DNA of 64,000 nt from Dastarcus helophoroides. Lineage: Eukaryota > Arthropoda > Insecta > Coleoptera > Bothrideridae. This document shows positions 11,045 to 22,514 of this stretch, piece by piece; the stretch's first letter is position 1; each line of letters opens with the position of its first letter. The notes beneath the pieces are model-generated. The model was not told the DNA's origin. It did no database searches and worked only from the letters and a program-made list of their open reading frames with translations. A program made the position numbers and the translations under genes. The DNA is taken from contig CM053333.1 of the NCBI GenBank assembly GCA_028583605.1, forward strand, positions 8,760,638 to 8,824,637, read 5' to 3'.

Positions 11045-14000
11045 CAGGGGCGGCCCTTGGATCATCGGCGCCCTGATGTGAAATACTTTTATAGCGCTCC
11101 TCTCCCAATATTCTTAAAGATAGTAATAGTTACTTTTCGGGTTATAAAAGTCTATACGGAGAACCACGTATAAAATATATTTTAATTAATTAACACAAAA
11201 AATACACAATAATTGCACCTAGTATACTACACACTACAAACATGTTTATTGTCATAATAAATAATAAATTATTAACAATATAACAGCACTAAACTATTGT
11301 GATACATTTTCTCATATGCCAAAGAAATTACCAAAACTCTTCAAAATTATTCTAAAGTAAATTTTATAAAATATACTTTAAAGGTTTCAGGACATTTTAC
11401 AAATCAGTTTACAAGTTTACAATGTGTTGTTTACAATGTTTGTTGGATTCTTTTAGGAAAATGATACTTTGGTTGATATATTCTTTTAGATCACAGAGGG
11501 GGAATAGAGAAATTATTTATGGAAAATGTTACAAAGCTTTACTGAAGCTATTTCCAGAAATTAAAAAAATCTAAAAAAAATGCAGATTTTTGAAAAATGA
11601 AATTTGCCTCTTTTGTCATATAACTAACCACATGGAAGAACAAAAGAGAAATACAGTGAATGCTGCTTAATAGAATCCTTGGTTCAGACCATTTTGATTC
11701 TAATTAAATGCTATTATATAAAGCGAAATTTGAAATATAACCCCTTGGATATATATTCATAAATTTTCTTTAGTAATTAAGAAATTGAAGGCCAAAATTA
11801 AGCAACCACCAAAATTCACAATCTTTGTTTTTATCTGATAAAATCTCAGCGGAACACGCTTGCGGTCTTAGGACACATATTTATAAAAAGAAGTCTTATT
11901 TTGACCCCAAAAATGCGCTCTTAAAATACGTACATTGCCTGTATTAAATTTAGAATCACTCTGTACCAGTTGTAATGAATATTTTGCTTTTGGTCATATT
12001 TCTAGCACTTTTTAGACTACAGTTTACCTGGATCATAATACCTTAAATTGAAATGAAAACACCAATATTAAAAAATCACTTTTCTGGCTTTTAGTCTAGC
12101 AAATTCATCAATAATTTGTTTGTTACTTAGCATGGTGGCAACATCATGTTCTATTGCAATTACTGATAAACCTTCCAACCGATCTTGAGACATCAATGAC
12201 CTTAAATAGTTTTTTATTATTTTTAATCTCGCTTCTGCTAAAGCTAAAAAAATTCGTAGAGCAATAGTTGCATTTTCAAATACACACTCCAAATTATTGG
12301 CACAAATAAAATTTAAAATATCAGTGGCATCTGAATAAGCATTAAGATTTATAAAGTCACCTAAAACCTGCAGTTCATCAAATAATTCTAATGCACATAT
12401 ATCTTTGTCTGCACCATCCTTAAGCACATTTTCAATATCGTTACAAGGTTTTGTTAAAATGTCTTTGTCCATATTTTTTATTCCTTTAATGTCGTAAAAA
12501 ATTTGAAAGTAATTATTGTGATTTTTAAGTTGGCTAAATCTTTCTTCTAAATAGTTCTGTACTGTATCTAAAATGGCATTGAAAAAAATTTAAATTTATC
12601 TTTTGGACTAATAGGTGTTTCATCGTCAGATTCGTAACTAAATTTTTTCCTTACGTTACGTCTCCATACATTTATTGATGGTACAATTTCTAACTCCGTG
12701 GCTAGATCTTTTGCAGAATCTAAAATTTTATTAAAACAGTTATCTGTTTTTAAGTCTTTTAAGAAATGATGTATTAAATTGTTTAACGCATCTAAGAAAT
12801 TTTTTAAATGTTGCTTAACACCTTGTAACATTTTACTTACCACATTTACTCTGCTTGATACCTCGTACCACAAAATAATAGAACAAATAAAATTTTTAAT
12901 TTTTTTAGCTAAACCTTGAGCTTCATGTCGGCTGTTGTTATCATAATTACTATTTACAAAAATGTCTACTAAAGCATTGAATATTTCCCCTATTCCATAT
13001 CTTAATGGCCGCAGTGCTTCAATTCTAGATTCCCATCTAGTTCCAGAAAGCGGTTTTAATGTTAATTTTGAATATATTTTTTTTAAAATGTCCCACCTTT
13101 TAGTAGAACTACTAAAACAATTATAAAGTTCTTGAATCACGCCAAAAAAACTAATTGTTTCAAAATTCATTTTCGCTGCATCGTTTACAACTAAATTCAA
13201 TGAATGTGCAGCACATGGGATAAAAAAAGCCCTAGGATTTAAATTTTGAATATGTTTCCGAACTCCTTTGTTTTTACCAGTCATATTAGCTCCATTATCG
13301 TAGTTCTGCCTCGTTATTTAAAAATTCGTCTTTATATTCACTTACATCTTTGAGTACTTCATCGTTAACTTCATTATTAATCACATTTTGTTCTTCTGTA
13401 TGAAGAATTTCCATTTCTTCTTCCATCTTTTCTTGGTGTTTGCGAAGTCCTTGCTCATATTCATTACTTTCATTATTTCTTGTATCTAAAGTTGTTGCTT
13501 CATTTTCTGTTGATTCACCGATATTAGTTTTAAAAAATTGAAGCAACTGGTTTTTTTGTTTGTTCTTTTAATTTTTTTTTTCGGGATTGTGCGCCAGATA
13601 GTTTTTTTTTTGATTTTTCCATTATACTTTTTATGATTATTTAATTATATAATATCTGAAAATTGATAAAATTTGAAGTGACGCAAACTAATAAAACGAA
13701 ATACAATTTACTTACCTAGAGAAATTCAATATTGAATTTGAAAATGTGATAAAGTTAATATGAGATCAGAGTTCACTGCTGCACTGTACACTATGTGGTT
13801 TTACTTTCTGCTTAAAACTAAAAATCAAAATTGTACGGATCGCAAGTTAACCCAATAAATGTGTTGGGAGCAAAACTGAAATGAAACACTTTTAAAGTTA
13901 TTTGTGAGTTATAATAAAAATAGTTTGCCATATGCGACAACCGGGTGGTTGTAAAGTAGAGTTTTAGTAATATATTTGAATTGAACTGATTTTCTTACCC

Positions 14001-14386
14001 AAAGATACAATGAAAAACTACCAGAATTAGTACCTACTCGTCTCGGAATTAAGGCAAAGGGCAACAGGGTGTATTGTGCTTTTTATGAATTTATAACTTT
14101 AGGGATACTCTTCTTTCGTTGACCAATATCACCCTCGCCTGGTCTTGTCTTTGATCGTCTGGAGTTACAAGAGGATGCCATAAAAGTAAGCGGCAGAAAG
14201 TGTAACAACTAAATTGTGTATTTCTACATTTTATTCTAATTTTATTATATTATAATTTTGCAACTTAGAATATATTTATTCAAGAAATCGCTCTATTCTT
14301 AATTTATATTTTTATTTGTAAGGCGCCCCCTTTCGGAGGCGTCCTGATGCCGTGCATCACCTGCATCAGGCCTTGGACCGGCCCTG
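11045..14386 (-). mobile_element. hAT-superfamily transposon, full-length ends, internally deleted
   Basis: 3342 bp bounded by imperfect terminal inverted repeats (left CAGGGGCGGCCCTTGG; right, inverted, CAGGGCCGGTCCAAGG) and a perfect 8-bp duplication ctcaccat. It carries a transposase remnant on the - strand (12068-13622). It sits inside a LINE reverse transcriptase, whose reading frame is restored by removing the element and one duplication copy. Confidence 0.95.
12068..13622 (-). pseudogene. hAT transposase (ZMYM1-like type), deleted and frameshifted
   Basis: The start at 13622 gives MEKSKKKLSGAQSRKKKLKE, the basic SGAQ..RK N-terminus typical of ZMYM-like hAT proteins; a frameshift near 13530 leads into a Glu-rich segment. 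At about 13305-13315 the N-terminal part is fused directly to QNYDNGANMTGKNKG, so the zinc-finger and DUF4371-type region normally between them is missing and the frame is lost. The next segment (13284-12568) has FIPCAAHSLNLVVNDA and LSGTRWESRIEAL, core hAT motifs. The last (12472-12068) has LKIIKNYLRSLMSQDRLEGL, the C-terminal dimerisation helix. It cannot make an active transposase, but the ends could be mobilised in trans. Confidence 0.88.
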
Positions 14387-14394
14387 CTCACCAT
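14387..14394. repeat. Right 8-bp target-site duplication of the hAT
   Basis: ctcaccat directly follows the right terminus ggccggccctg-type end and matches 11037-11044 exactly. Confidence 0.95.
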
Positions 14395-14551
14395 GTTTTT
14401 CCATAGTTGAGTTACAGATATGAATAACATATGCCAATAGATCGCCAGTGGAACGTTGTTTTCTAAAACTGTATTGCCTGTCGGAGATGATTCTATTTTC
14501 CTCCAGATATTTGAGAATCTCGATGTTGATAACCTTTTACATCACTTTAGA
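14395..14551 (-). pseudogene. LINE reverse transcriptase, fingers/palm fragment
   Basis: Reads VINIEILKYLEENRIISDRQ followed by YSFRKQRSTGDLLAYVIHIC and NSTMEKH, matching the segment before RT motif A in Jockey-like LINEs. One stop occurs near the upstream end. Downstream it continues across the hAT into GEARIVALNISKAFD. Confidence 0.85.
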
Positions 14552-14553
14552 TA

Positions 14554-15487
14554 CAGGATGTTTCTAAATTCATGCGACAAAATTCAGGAGGTAATTGCTC
14601 GTATGAAATTAAGATGGGTCTTTCCTATAACAAAATTTCCTCAGCCCACCCCTTTCCGAGATATCACTCTTAAAAGATGGTGACTAAAATTGAGTTTTTA
14701 TTTTTTTTCTAAAATTTCAGTAAAGCTTGAAACTTGAAATTCTGTAATATTCAAAGGAATAACCACGGGTATTTTTTCAATATTCCTGTTACATTATACG
14801 GTGGTAACATTAGCAACCCTTACTTTATTTCATATCAAAACTTTTTTTCGAGATGAAGTTTTATGAAATAAAATTTAACTTAAAATCCTTGTTTTATTTA
14901 AAACTTTTTTTATTCTTAATTTTTTTTCCCCAAAACCAATAGCTGCAGAGAAAAAAATAAACACCATAATTTATAATTTTTTTACTACCTTGAGTGGAAA
15001 ACAGTAAAGATGTAAAATGTAATGTACTGTTTTCCACTCAATGTATTAAAAAAATATAAATTATGGTGTTTATTTTTTTCTATGCAGCTATTGGTTTTGG
15101 GAAAAAAATTTAAGAATAAAGAAAAAGTTTTAAATAAAACAAGGATTTTAAGTTAAATTTTATTTCATAAAACTTCATTTCGAAAAAAAGTTTTGATATG
15201 AAATAAAGTAAGGGTTCGTAATTTTACCCCCGTATAATGTAACAGGAATATTGAAAAAATACCCGTGGTTAGTCCTTTGCGAGTGCACGAAAATTACAGA
15301 ATTTCAAGTTTCTAGCTTTACTGAAATTTTAGAAAAAAAATAAAAACTCAATTTTAGTCACCATCTTTTAAGGGTGATATTTCGGAAAGGGGTGGACTGA
15401 GGAAATTTTGTTATAGGAAAGACCTATCTTAATTTCATACGAGCAATCACCTCCTGAATTATGTCCCATGAATTTAGAAACATCCTG
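14554..15487. mobile_element. 934-bp near-perfect palindromic (foldback) element at a TA target
   Basis: Starts CAGGATGTTTCTAAATTCAT and ends with its complement, flanked by TA on both sides (14552-14553, 15488-15489). The arms run about 455 bp each to a short loop at about 15009-15026. Removing the element and one TA rebuilds the LINE codons Ala-Ile-Ser-Lys-Val. There is no transposase, so this is probably a Tc1/mariner-type MITE of unusual length. Arm similarity is high, with scattered differences (e.g. catgcgacaa versus catgggacat). Confidence 0.93.
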
Positions 15488-15489
15488 TA

Positions 15490-16223
15490 TAGCGGGTAAC
15501 AAAGATATAGGGCGATAGTTGTTAGCCAGATTCCTTTTTCTCTTTTTAGGGACAGGCTGCACTCTAGCAGATTCCAGATGTTAGGGAATATACCTTTGTT
15601 GTAAGAGAGTGTGAACAATTTGCCTAGGACAGGAGTCAACTCTGGGGCACACTTCTTAAGAATAGTAGCGGGAATACCATCAAGGCCAGAAGCTTTCGAG
15701 GTGTCGAGCTCAAGGAGAATCTTTCTGATTGTGTGTTGTCTGAAAACAACTTCAGGCATCGAAGTGCCCACCTTAGGAAGAATAGGATGTTTTGCGTTTC
15801 GAGAATCAAGATTGGAATTTTCAGCAAACATTAAGGCTAACATGTCAGCCTTTTCCTTGGAGGTAGTAGCAATATTGATATTTTCATCGAGTAAAAGTGG
15901 AAAATTTGAAGATGTAAAATTCTTTCCAATCGACTTTGCAAATCCCCAAAAGGACCTGGAATCGTTTGGACAGTTGATAAGCCCTGGCGCATTTTACGAT
16001 CGAAATCACCTTTTGCCTCGTCAATAACCTGTTTACAAGAATTTCGTGCATCTACAAATATAGTCCGAGTCTCGACTGAGGGATTATTTCGCCAACGACG
16101 ATATGCGCGATTTTTGCAGGAGACAGCACATTTTTTACTGAACCAGGATTTACTGGAGGCGTGGGAGTGGGAAATTGAGCATTCCATACCAATCAGAATA
16201 GTTTCCGTGATGAATTCGGCGAC
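15490..16223 (-). pseudogene. LINE ORF2 linker and RT N-terminal region
   Basis: From 16223 downward: DNPSLVAEFITETILIG, SKSWFSKKCAVSCKNRAYRR, then after frameshifts ENSNLDSRNAKHPILPKVGT, LELDTSKASGLDGIPATILK and NNYRPISLLPA. The last three are the classic LINE RT entry motifs. The frame breaks at about 15840 and 15590. The 3' end is cut by the palindromic element, exactly between Pro-Ala and Ile-Ser. Confidence 0.87.
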
Positions 16224-16235
16224 TAAGGAAGGGTT

Positions 16236-16462
16236 TATTCTTCATGGTAGACCCTTATTGACCGGAAATATTATGTTTTTTTTTTTTCAATTTATTTAAC
16301 ATTTCTTCGGCCCAGTTTGGAAATATTTAATTTTTTATGGTTTGTTGACAATTTTCTAAACAATTTTTGAAATTTAATTTTAGAAAATTGTCAACAAACC
16401 ATAAAAATTGAAATATTTCCAAACTGGGCCGAAGAAATGTTAAATAAATTGAAAAAAAAACG
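16236..16462. mobile_element. 227-bp foldback element with 12-bp target duplication
   Basis: taaggaagggtt occurs at 16224-16235 and again at 16463-16474. Between them is a hairpin whose arms include catttcttcggcccagtttg and its complement, with the loop near 16360. Removing the insert and one duplication restores the LINE frame (NSDNPSLVAEF). A relative without the second arm is at about 29766-29850 in the opposite orientation. Confidence 0.82.
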
Positions 16463-16474
16463 TAAGGAAGGGTT

Positions 16475-17275
16475 GTCTGAGTTAAAGCAGACTCCTGCCA
16501 CGGGAAAGATGCAAAGAAGTCTCTTAATTCTTCCCAGTTTGCAGAGTTAAAGTGCCAAACCCTACGGGACTGCGTCTGGGAAGGAGATGGTATATGAAGC
16601 GAGCGAGAGGCTGCTACAAGCTAGCTTGTGATCCGAATTTCCAAGCGGTGATGTCACAGAGATTTTATATGAACTTGGTGAATTTGTAAGGAAAAGGTCG
16701 AGTAGATTAGGTTGATGGGTATCTACATCAGGAATTCTTGTGGGTTCCTCAACTAATTACAATAGTCCACAAGTGATGGCGAAAGCCTCTGCCACCCTTC
16801 CCGCGTCGTCAGTTCGGGAAGAAAACCTTAACCAGGGGATGTTGTGTACGTAGCTTTTGGATAATTCGTCTGTAGGTGATCAAAGGTTACGGAGACATAA
16901 GAGAAGAGCTGTCTGTAGAAGAGCTGTCTGTATGAAGGATCGTTTGGAAACAAATAAAGGGAACAAATGAATATTACTTCGTTTTTGGAGCAGATTTTCA
17001 GCCAAATCACGTCATGATCAGCAGATTCCAGTGCTTCTTCTCGTTGATAGGACAGGTCGCTTCGTGTAAAAGCACAAATTCCCCCCTTGTGTCGAAATTT
17101 TATGTGCAAGTCATAGTTAGGGCAAAGCAAATGGACTGTATTGATGGATGGGGAGACTTGGGTTCCTGTCAGAGACAGCACATGTGGTCTTTCATTTTGA
17201 AGGTGTTGATGAACCGAGTTTAGATTTGAGTTTAGACCCCGAATGTGACAGAATTGAATTTTGTTGAATGAATTG
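16475..17275 (-). pseudogene. LINE apurinic-like endonuclease domain
   Basis: Reads IQFCHIRGLNSNLNSVHQHL, ERPHVLSLTGTQVSP, HKGGICAFTR, then (frameshifted) EEPTRIPDVDTHQPNLLDLF, LTNSPSSYK and TSPLGNSDHKL. These are the endonuclease core of non-LTR elements; SDH near the C-terminus is the conserved catalytic Asp-His. Several frameshifts make it a pseudogene. The 5' part of the LINE before about 17275 is not recognisable. Confidence 0.82.
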
Positions 17276-17602
17276 TCTGAAAGAAACTAGTTCACGTCCG
17301 GAATTCTTTGCATGAAGAGAATCCATCATCTTTGTTTTTAATAATTAGAAGAAAAAATCAGAGTAAATGAAAAAAGACAATAAGGAAAAGAACAGGATGA
17401 GGAAAGAAGAATAGCAGAAACCGACTCACGTGTCAGAGACGGAAACATGATGTAAGCATCATTTCACCACCTCCTAGTGATACGTGGGGTGGTATTATTT
17501 CGGACGGCTGAAAGTTCCAGTCTATCACCACAGTTTCGAAGTTCGAAAGAAAAAAGAAGTGACTGGATCGTTCGGAAATGTTCTCTCCTCTACTTCTCCA
17601 GA

Positions 17603-17990
17603 ATGTTGCCTTATTTAGGGCGATCAGGCCCATTAGATCCTGCGAGCGTCTCACATGAAAGTACTTGCAGGAGAGAAACAACTCAACAACCATCCGTCTC
17701 TAGTGATTCCAGAGACTCGGTCAAATTCTCATCATCAATTAGGTTAGGTTAGTCTCCATATACACAAGTGACAAAAGTCTCACTGTGCCAGGCTGGACCG
17801 CACATGAATTTGCTGTCTCCGACTGCCTTCTATGTCTTAAGTATGTTGCCATTGGGGGATCAGACCCATTAGATCTGGCGAGCATCTCCCCGTATTTGTA
17901 GAAAAGAGATAAGTCACCAACCGTTCGCCTGCGGTCTAGTGATTCGAAAGATTCGATGAAATACTCATCATCAATTAGGCGAATCGCTTT
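17603..17990 (-). repeat. Two diverged ~147-bp direct repeats, probable LINE 3' UTR units
   Basis: 17603-17750 and 17846-17990 share the order gttgcc...gatcag.cccattagatc, then gcgagc.tct, then agtgattc, then actcatcatcaattagg. They sit downstream (- strand) of the LINE tail at 18170-18541, so a duplicated 3' UTR segment is the simplest explanation. Confidence 0.6.
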
Positions 17991-18169
17991 TTAGATTGAA
18001 TACAAAAGAGCCAAAATGTGCTTTGGAGCTGAACTCCAAACATGAGAACAGTATTCTACTCTTGGTGTAACTTTGGCCTCTTTTTTTTACATTTTGTTGG
18101 GGCCGTTATAGGCCCTGTCACCTAGATTCAAAATGCTTTGTAACTTCCACAAGTTTGTTTGAGTCTCAG

Positions 18170-18541
18170 TCAGCGGTCGGCCTTTACAGCTAGGCTCAAC
18201 ATCTGACCCACACTCATTCCTTCCAGATCTTCCGGTTTTAGTGTTTCTTTGCCAGTCAGATTATATCTGTATCTGGCAAGGTTTGGACAAGCACAAACAA
18301 TGTGTAAATTTGTTTCCTTTTCAGTCCCACACAGTCGACGTTGGTCACTTTCTAATAAGTTTAGTTTAAGTAGGTGTCGCTTAAAGTTGCCGTGGCCAGT
18401 GAGCAGACGCAGTGCTTTGCTTAGTCTGGTTTTATTCTTTGCAATAAGTACTTCAGCCCTTGATTGCAAAGGTTTATCCATCCGTAGTCTTGCTTGCCTG
18501 CAGGTGGTTATGTTCTTCCACCGGTTTACATGAGTCCGTTT
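18170..18541 (-). pseudogene. C-terminal tail of a LINE with RNase H region
   Basis: Starts THVNRWKNITTCRQ, then a 1-nt frameshift to ARLRMDKPLQSRAEVLIAKN, LSKALRLLTGHGNFKRHLLK, RRLCGTEKETNLHIVCACPN. The pattern LLTGH...C..C...E...H....C is the post-RNase-H zinc-knuckle tail found in LOA/R1/Jockey-type LINEs. It is distinct from the LINE at 10.8-17.3 kb. The stop at 18170 appears natural. Confidence 0.75.
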
Positions 18542-19985
18542 GCCCCTTAATATATCAAGAATTCATCAAAATTCTGTAAATTTCATCAGTTCAACAACTC
18601 AGTCAATCAGTCAACGGCTCAACGAGGTGGTCAGAAATAACCTAACCACAACCACGATTTAAGATCATTGAATACATGAAAAAGTTAGTAAATTAGGCAT
18701 GTTACATGTCCGCAGTGCACCCTCTCTCGGTATGTCATCTACAAGTGCTTTTACTTCTTATTCCTTACACCCACAATTGAGCGTGATTTCTTTTATTACC
18801 TACATAAATTCCCCAAATATAAACTTTTTGCCCCTTAGTTTTAAAGGGGATATTGCCCCGGAGACATTAATTTTAAGTTTTTATTTGAAGTACGTGTTGT
18901 ACATCCCATTTCTGAACCTTACTGAGGTAATTTATTAGGGGTTAGCGTAATTCGTTCTCAGGACTTAAGTACGATGCGAAATAAAACTTAGGAAAGTAAT
19001 TGAGAATTCTTGTACCAGTGCGATATATTTGAGAACGGTAAAGACAATGGAACAAAGCAACGCATCGGTTTGTATTAGGGGAAAATTACGTATCACATAA
19101 GCAAGTTTAAATTCGATTGCCATACATTTCTGCAAAAGGCATATTCCTAATATAGTTAATTCTCGTTATATCACCATTAATTTACTAAAGTTAGGGTTTA
19201 TGCTACACAAAACAGACATTTCCATTTCAAGAAGACTAATTGTAATTTCAATACTAAAGGAGATAATTTCTCACACCACAATACAATTTATCCTTCACTC
19301 GAATTATAATTACTGGAGTGATACGGGTAAGTTCACTTTGAAACTATCGTTTCCGAGTAAATCGTGATCCAAGTTTTAATGGTGGGGTTTATTTAACGGG
19401 GTAATTCATTTAGAATTTTTGCCCATATTTAAGAATGTAGACCAACGTTGCTGGCGGTATTTTAATCCCGCGACTGAGATCCGTGATGAATTTTTAATAA
19501 TCATCCCATTATCTCGCAAAGGAGTTCGATTGTTTGTTGCACCTCAGTAAACGATCTTGACATTTCACGAAGATGCAAGTATGCCGCAATTCATGTTATT
19601 GTGGTACCGTCAGTGCAATTTAGAACCATCTCAAAAACATCGAAGTTCGAAGGCAGGGCCGTAAGCTGATTGAAAGTTCAGGGAAGGTTCGTAGTAAGTC
19701 ATGAGGAATTTATTAGATTTAACCAGTTTGGGATTAGAAAATTGGACAGTTAAGCAGCTTGTGCGTTATCCTAGTTTACGATTTAATTGCACACTTAAAA
19801 TGTTTAAAGATTACACCATTGTATAGCGCCTCTTACAATATACTTTGACGACTAAAAAAATGGTGATGCGCCCCAAAATTAATTTTGATGACTAAAAAAA
19901 TGTAATTGTCTTCCAGGCATTTTTACACCACTAGGCATACCTCTGGTTCGCCTTCTTATGAAAAATCCGCCATGGGGGATGAATT
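18542..19985. other. No recognised gene or element
   Basis: AT-rich sequence. Around 19840-19920 gatgactaaaaaaatg occurs twice and resembles 22180-22205 on the far side of the satellite array, suggesting both are edges of one repeat family. Confidence 0.4.
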
Positions 19986-19989
19986 TTGA

Positions 19990-22060
19990 TTTATCAAAAT
20001 TTTGACCACCAAGAATATCTACGAGTTTTAAAATGAATCGAATTTAATTAAATACGCAAATAATGATGGCTGAGTCTTGTTTAAAACGAAGCTTCTAATT
20101 TAGAGTCGCTTAAATATGCAATCAATATAATATAACTTAGAAACCTCCACTTTATAAAGATAAAATTATAGTCGCAAAAGAAAATATTACTCATGAACTT
20201 GAAGTTATTGGCAACATTTTGACCACCAATAACATCTAAATTTTAACGTCGATCTATTCTAAAAGAATACACAAAATATGAAAGTGTTTTGCTTCAAACG
20301 AAGGTTTTGTTTAGCTCTTCGATCCTCTGGTACACCCAAGCTTTGAAAATGATGTATAATATGAAGATAAAATTATACTGGGACGGGAAAATATTAACCG
20401 ATGAAATTTTCGTTACCCACTGAAATTTTGACCACCAAACGATTTTAAAGATGGATCGATTTTATCCGAATATATGAGATGATAATGAGCGATATGCCGT
20501 TTAGTTTTTGATAAGTTTCTAGTGTTTCGAGCATAACCAATAGATGAGGTACAGCTTAGAAAAATCTCCCATATGAAGACAATATTACAGTGGAAAAAGA
20601 GAATATTACTGATGAAATTACGTTTTTCATTGGAATTTTGACCACCAAACGATGATTAAGATGAATCGATTTTATCCGAATACATGGGATGGCGGTGATA
20701 TACTGTTAGGTTTCAGATGAAGATTGTGATTAGTTTTTAAAGTTTATAGCATAACAATCGATACGGTACAGCTTGGGAAATGTACCATATGAAAACAATA
20801 TTATAATGAGTCTCAGATATAACCATTCGATCGAATGATTATCATTCGATAACATACAGGTTAGATGGTTGGAATAATGTTCCATATGAAGACAAAATTA
20901 TAGTGGAAAAAGAAAATATTACTGATGAAGTTTCGTTTTTCATTGAAGTTTTGACCACCAAACGATTATTAAGAAGGTATTATGACGACAATATGTACCA
21001 TATGAAGACAAAGTTATGGTGGAAAAGGTAAATATTACTGATGAACTTTCGTTTTTCATTGAAATTTTGACCACCAAACGATTATTAAGATGAATTGATT
21101 TTATCCGAATACATGAGATGGCGGTGATATGCTGTTGAGTTTTAGATAAAGATTGTGATTAGGTTTTAAAGTTTATAGCATAACCAATCGATACGGTGCA
21201 GCTTGGAAAAACGTACCATATGAAGACAATAATATAGTGAAAAAAGAAAATATTACTCATGAAATTTCGTTTTTTGTTGAAATTTTGACCACCAAATGAT
21301 GATTAACATGGATTTCTGGAACCCGAACACGTAATATTTTGAAGGCAAACTGCTGGTTACTTTAAAATGAGGGATCTGATTAGTTTTTAGAGTCTCGGGC
21401 ATAATCATTCGATCGAATGACTATCATTCGATAACATACAGGTTAGAATAATGTTCCACATGAAGACAAAATTATAGTGGAAAAAGAAAATATTACTGAT
21501 GAAGTTTCGTTTTTCATTGAAGTTTTGACCACCAAACGATTATTAAGAAGGTATTATGACGACGATATGTACCATATGAAGAAAAACTTATCATGGAAAA
21601 GGTAAATATTACTGATGAACTTTCATTTTTCATTGAAATTTTGACCACCAAATGATGATAAAGATGGATTGATGGTACCCGAACACGTACGATTATGAAG
21701 GCGATCTGCTCTTTACTTTAAAATGATACTTCTGATTAGTTTTTAGTCTCCAGCATAACCATTATATCAAATGATTATTATTCGATAACGTACAGGTTAG
21801 AATCATGTTCCACATGAAGGCAAAATTATAATGGAAAAAGAAAATATGATTGATGAACTTTCCATTTTCATTGAAATTTTCACCACCAAAAGCATCAGTG
21901 AGTATTGAGAATGATCGCGTCTCATTAATTCTTAGGATTTGTAGCACATTAAATCGATTAAGTTCATCTTTGCAAGTATGAGGATAAAACTGATGATATA
22001 TGGTAGATATGAGGATGAAATATTGATGAATTTAGTTTCTCACCGAAATTTTAATCTCAA
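19990..22060. repeat. Satellite array, units ~210-240 bp with a nested ~118-bp subunit
   Basis: The marker ttttgaccaccaa recurs near 19999, 20217, 20428, 20638, 20950, 21068, 21285, 21525 and 21642, and as ttttcaccaccaa near 21878. Units carry taccatatgaagacaa, gaaaatattactgatgaa and tcgtttttcattgaa. A two-unit block with gtattatgacgac at 20820-21090 recurs at 21395-21660, i.e. a higher-order repeat. Palindrome attcgatcgaat is embedded. No coding frame was recognised. Confidence 0.88.
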
Positions 22061-22514
22061 AGAGCACTTCTAAGTGTTTAAGGTGGATCGACTTAACTGA
22101 ATACACAAAATCTTAACTTATTCAGTGGCGGATTAAATGTTAACAGCACTCTAGGCAAGTACTTTTCGACCCTTCCAAATTATTTTTGATGACTTAAAAA
22201 AACTGGGCAGTCATGTAGACTGCCGACAGAAGTGAACACTTAAAACTGGGAAATAACAGTGAGAAATTTTTTCCTGACGTTATTGAATATAAAGTAATTT
22301 AATTGTTCTGGAACTAACCTAAAATGTTTATATATTTTGATATCTGTGGAGTACATTCCTAAAATTTTATATCAGTTACATTAAACTCAGGCGACAGGCA
22401 ACTAATACTAGCTAGCCTTGATCCTGGTGTTATCCAAATCCTTCTATTTATGCATTGTGATATTATCCAATGTATTGATCACAATTATTCTGTAGTTAAA
22501 TCTCTCATTTTATA

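Larger units (their letters stand above)
10833..17275 (-). mobile_element. Jockey-like non-LTR retrotransposon with three nested insertions
   Basis: A LINE on the - strand. Endonuclease lies at 17275-16475, linker and RT start at 16223-15490, RT fingers/palm at 14551-14395, and RT motifs A-B at 11044-10833. The protein becomes continuous when three younger insertions are ignored: 16236-16462, 14554-15487 and 11045-14386. It is truncated in RT motif B, followed by low-complexity DNA. Multiple stops and frameshifts show it is dead. Confidence 0.88.

Noticed and set aside
17433..17752. Overlapping frames on both strands near 17.4-17.7 kb as a gene
   Set aside because: The region overlaps the duplicated LINE 3' UTR-like units and matches no family.
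20895..21660. CTGATGA...GAAA words in the 20-22 kb satellite as hammerheads
   Set aside because: No stem II can form between CTGATGA and GAAA (no complementary bases next to A9 and G12) and no stem I flanks. The words are chance in an AT-rich repeat.
19990..22060. CRISPR-like array
   Set aside because: Repeats are long and diverged, without constant short repeats and unique spacers; the context is eukaryotic.
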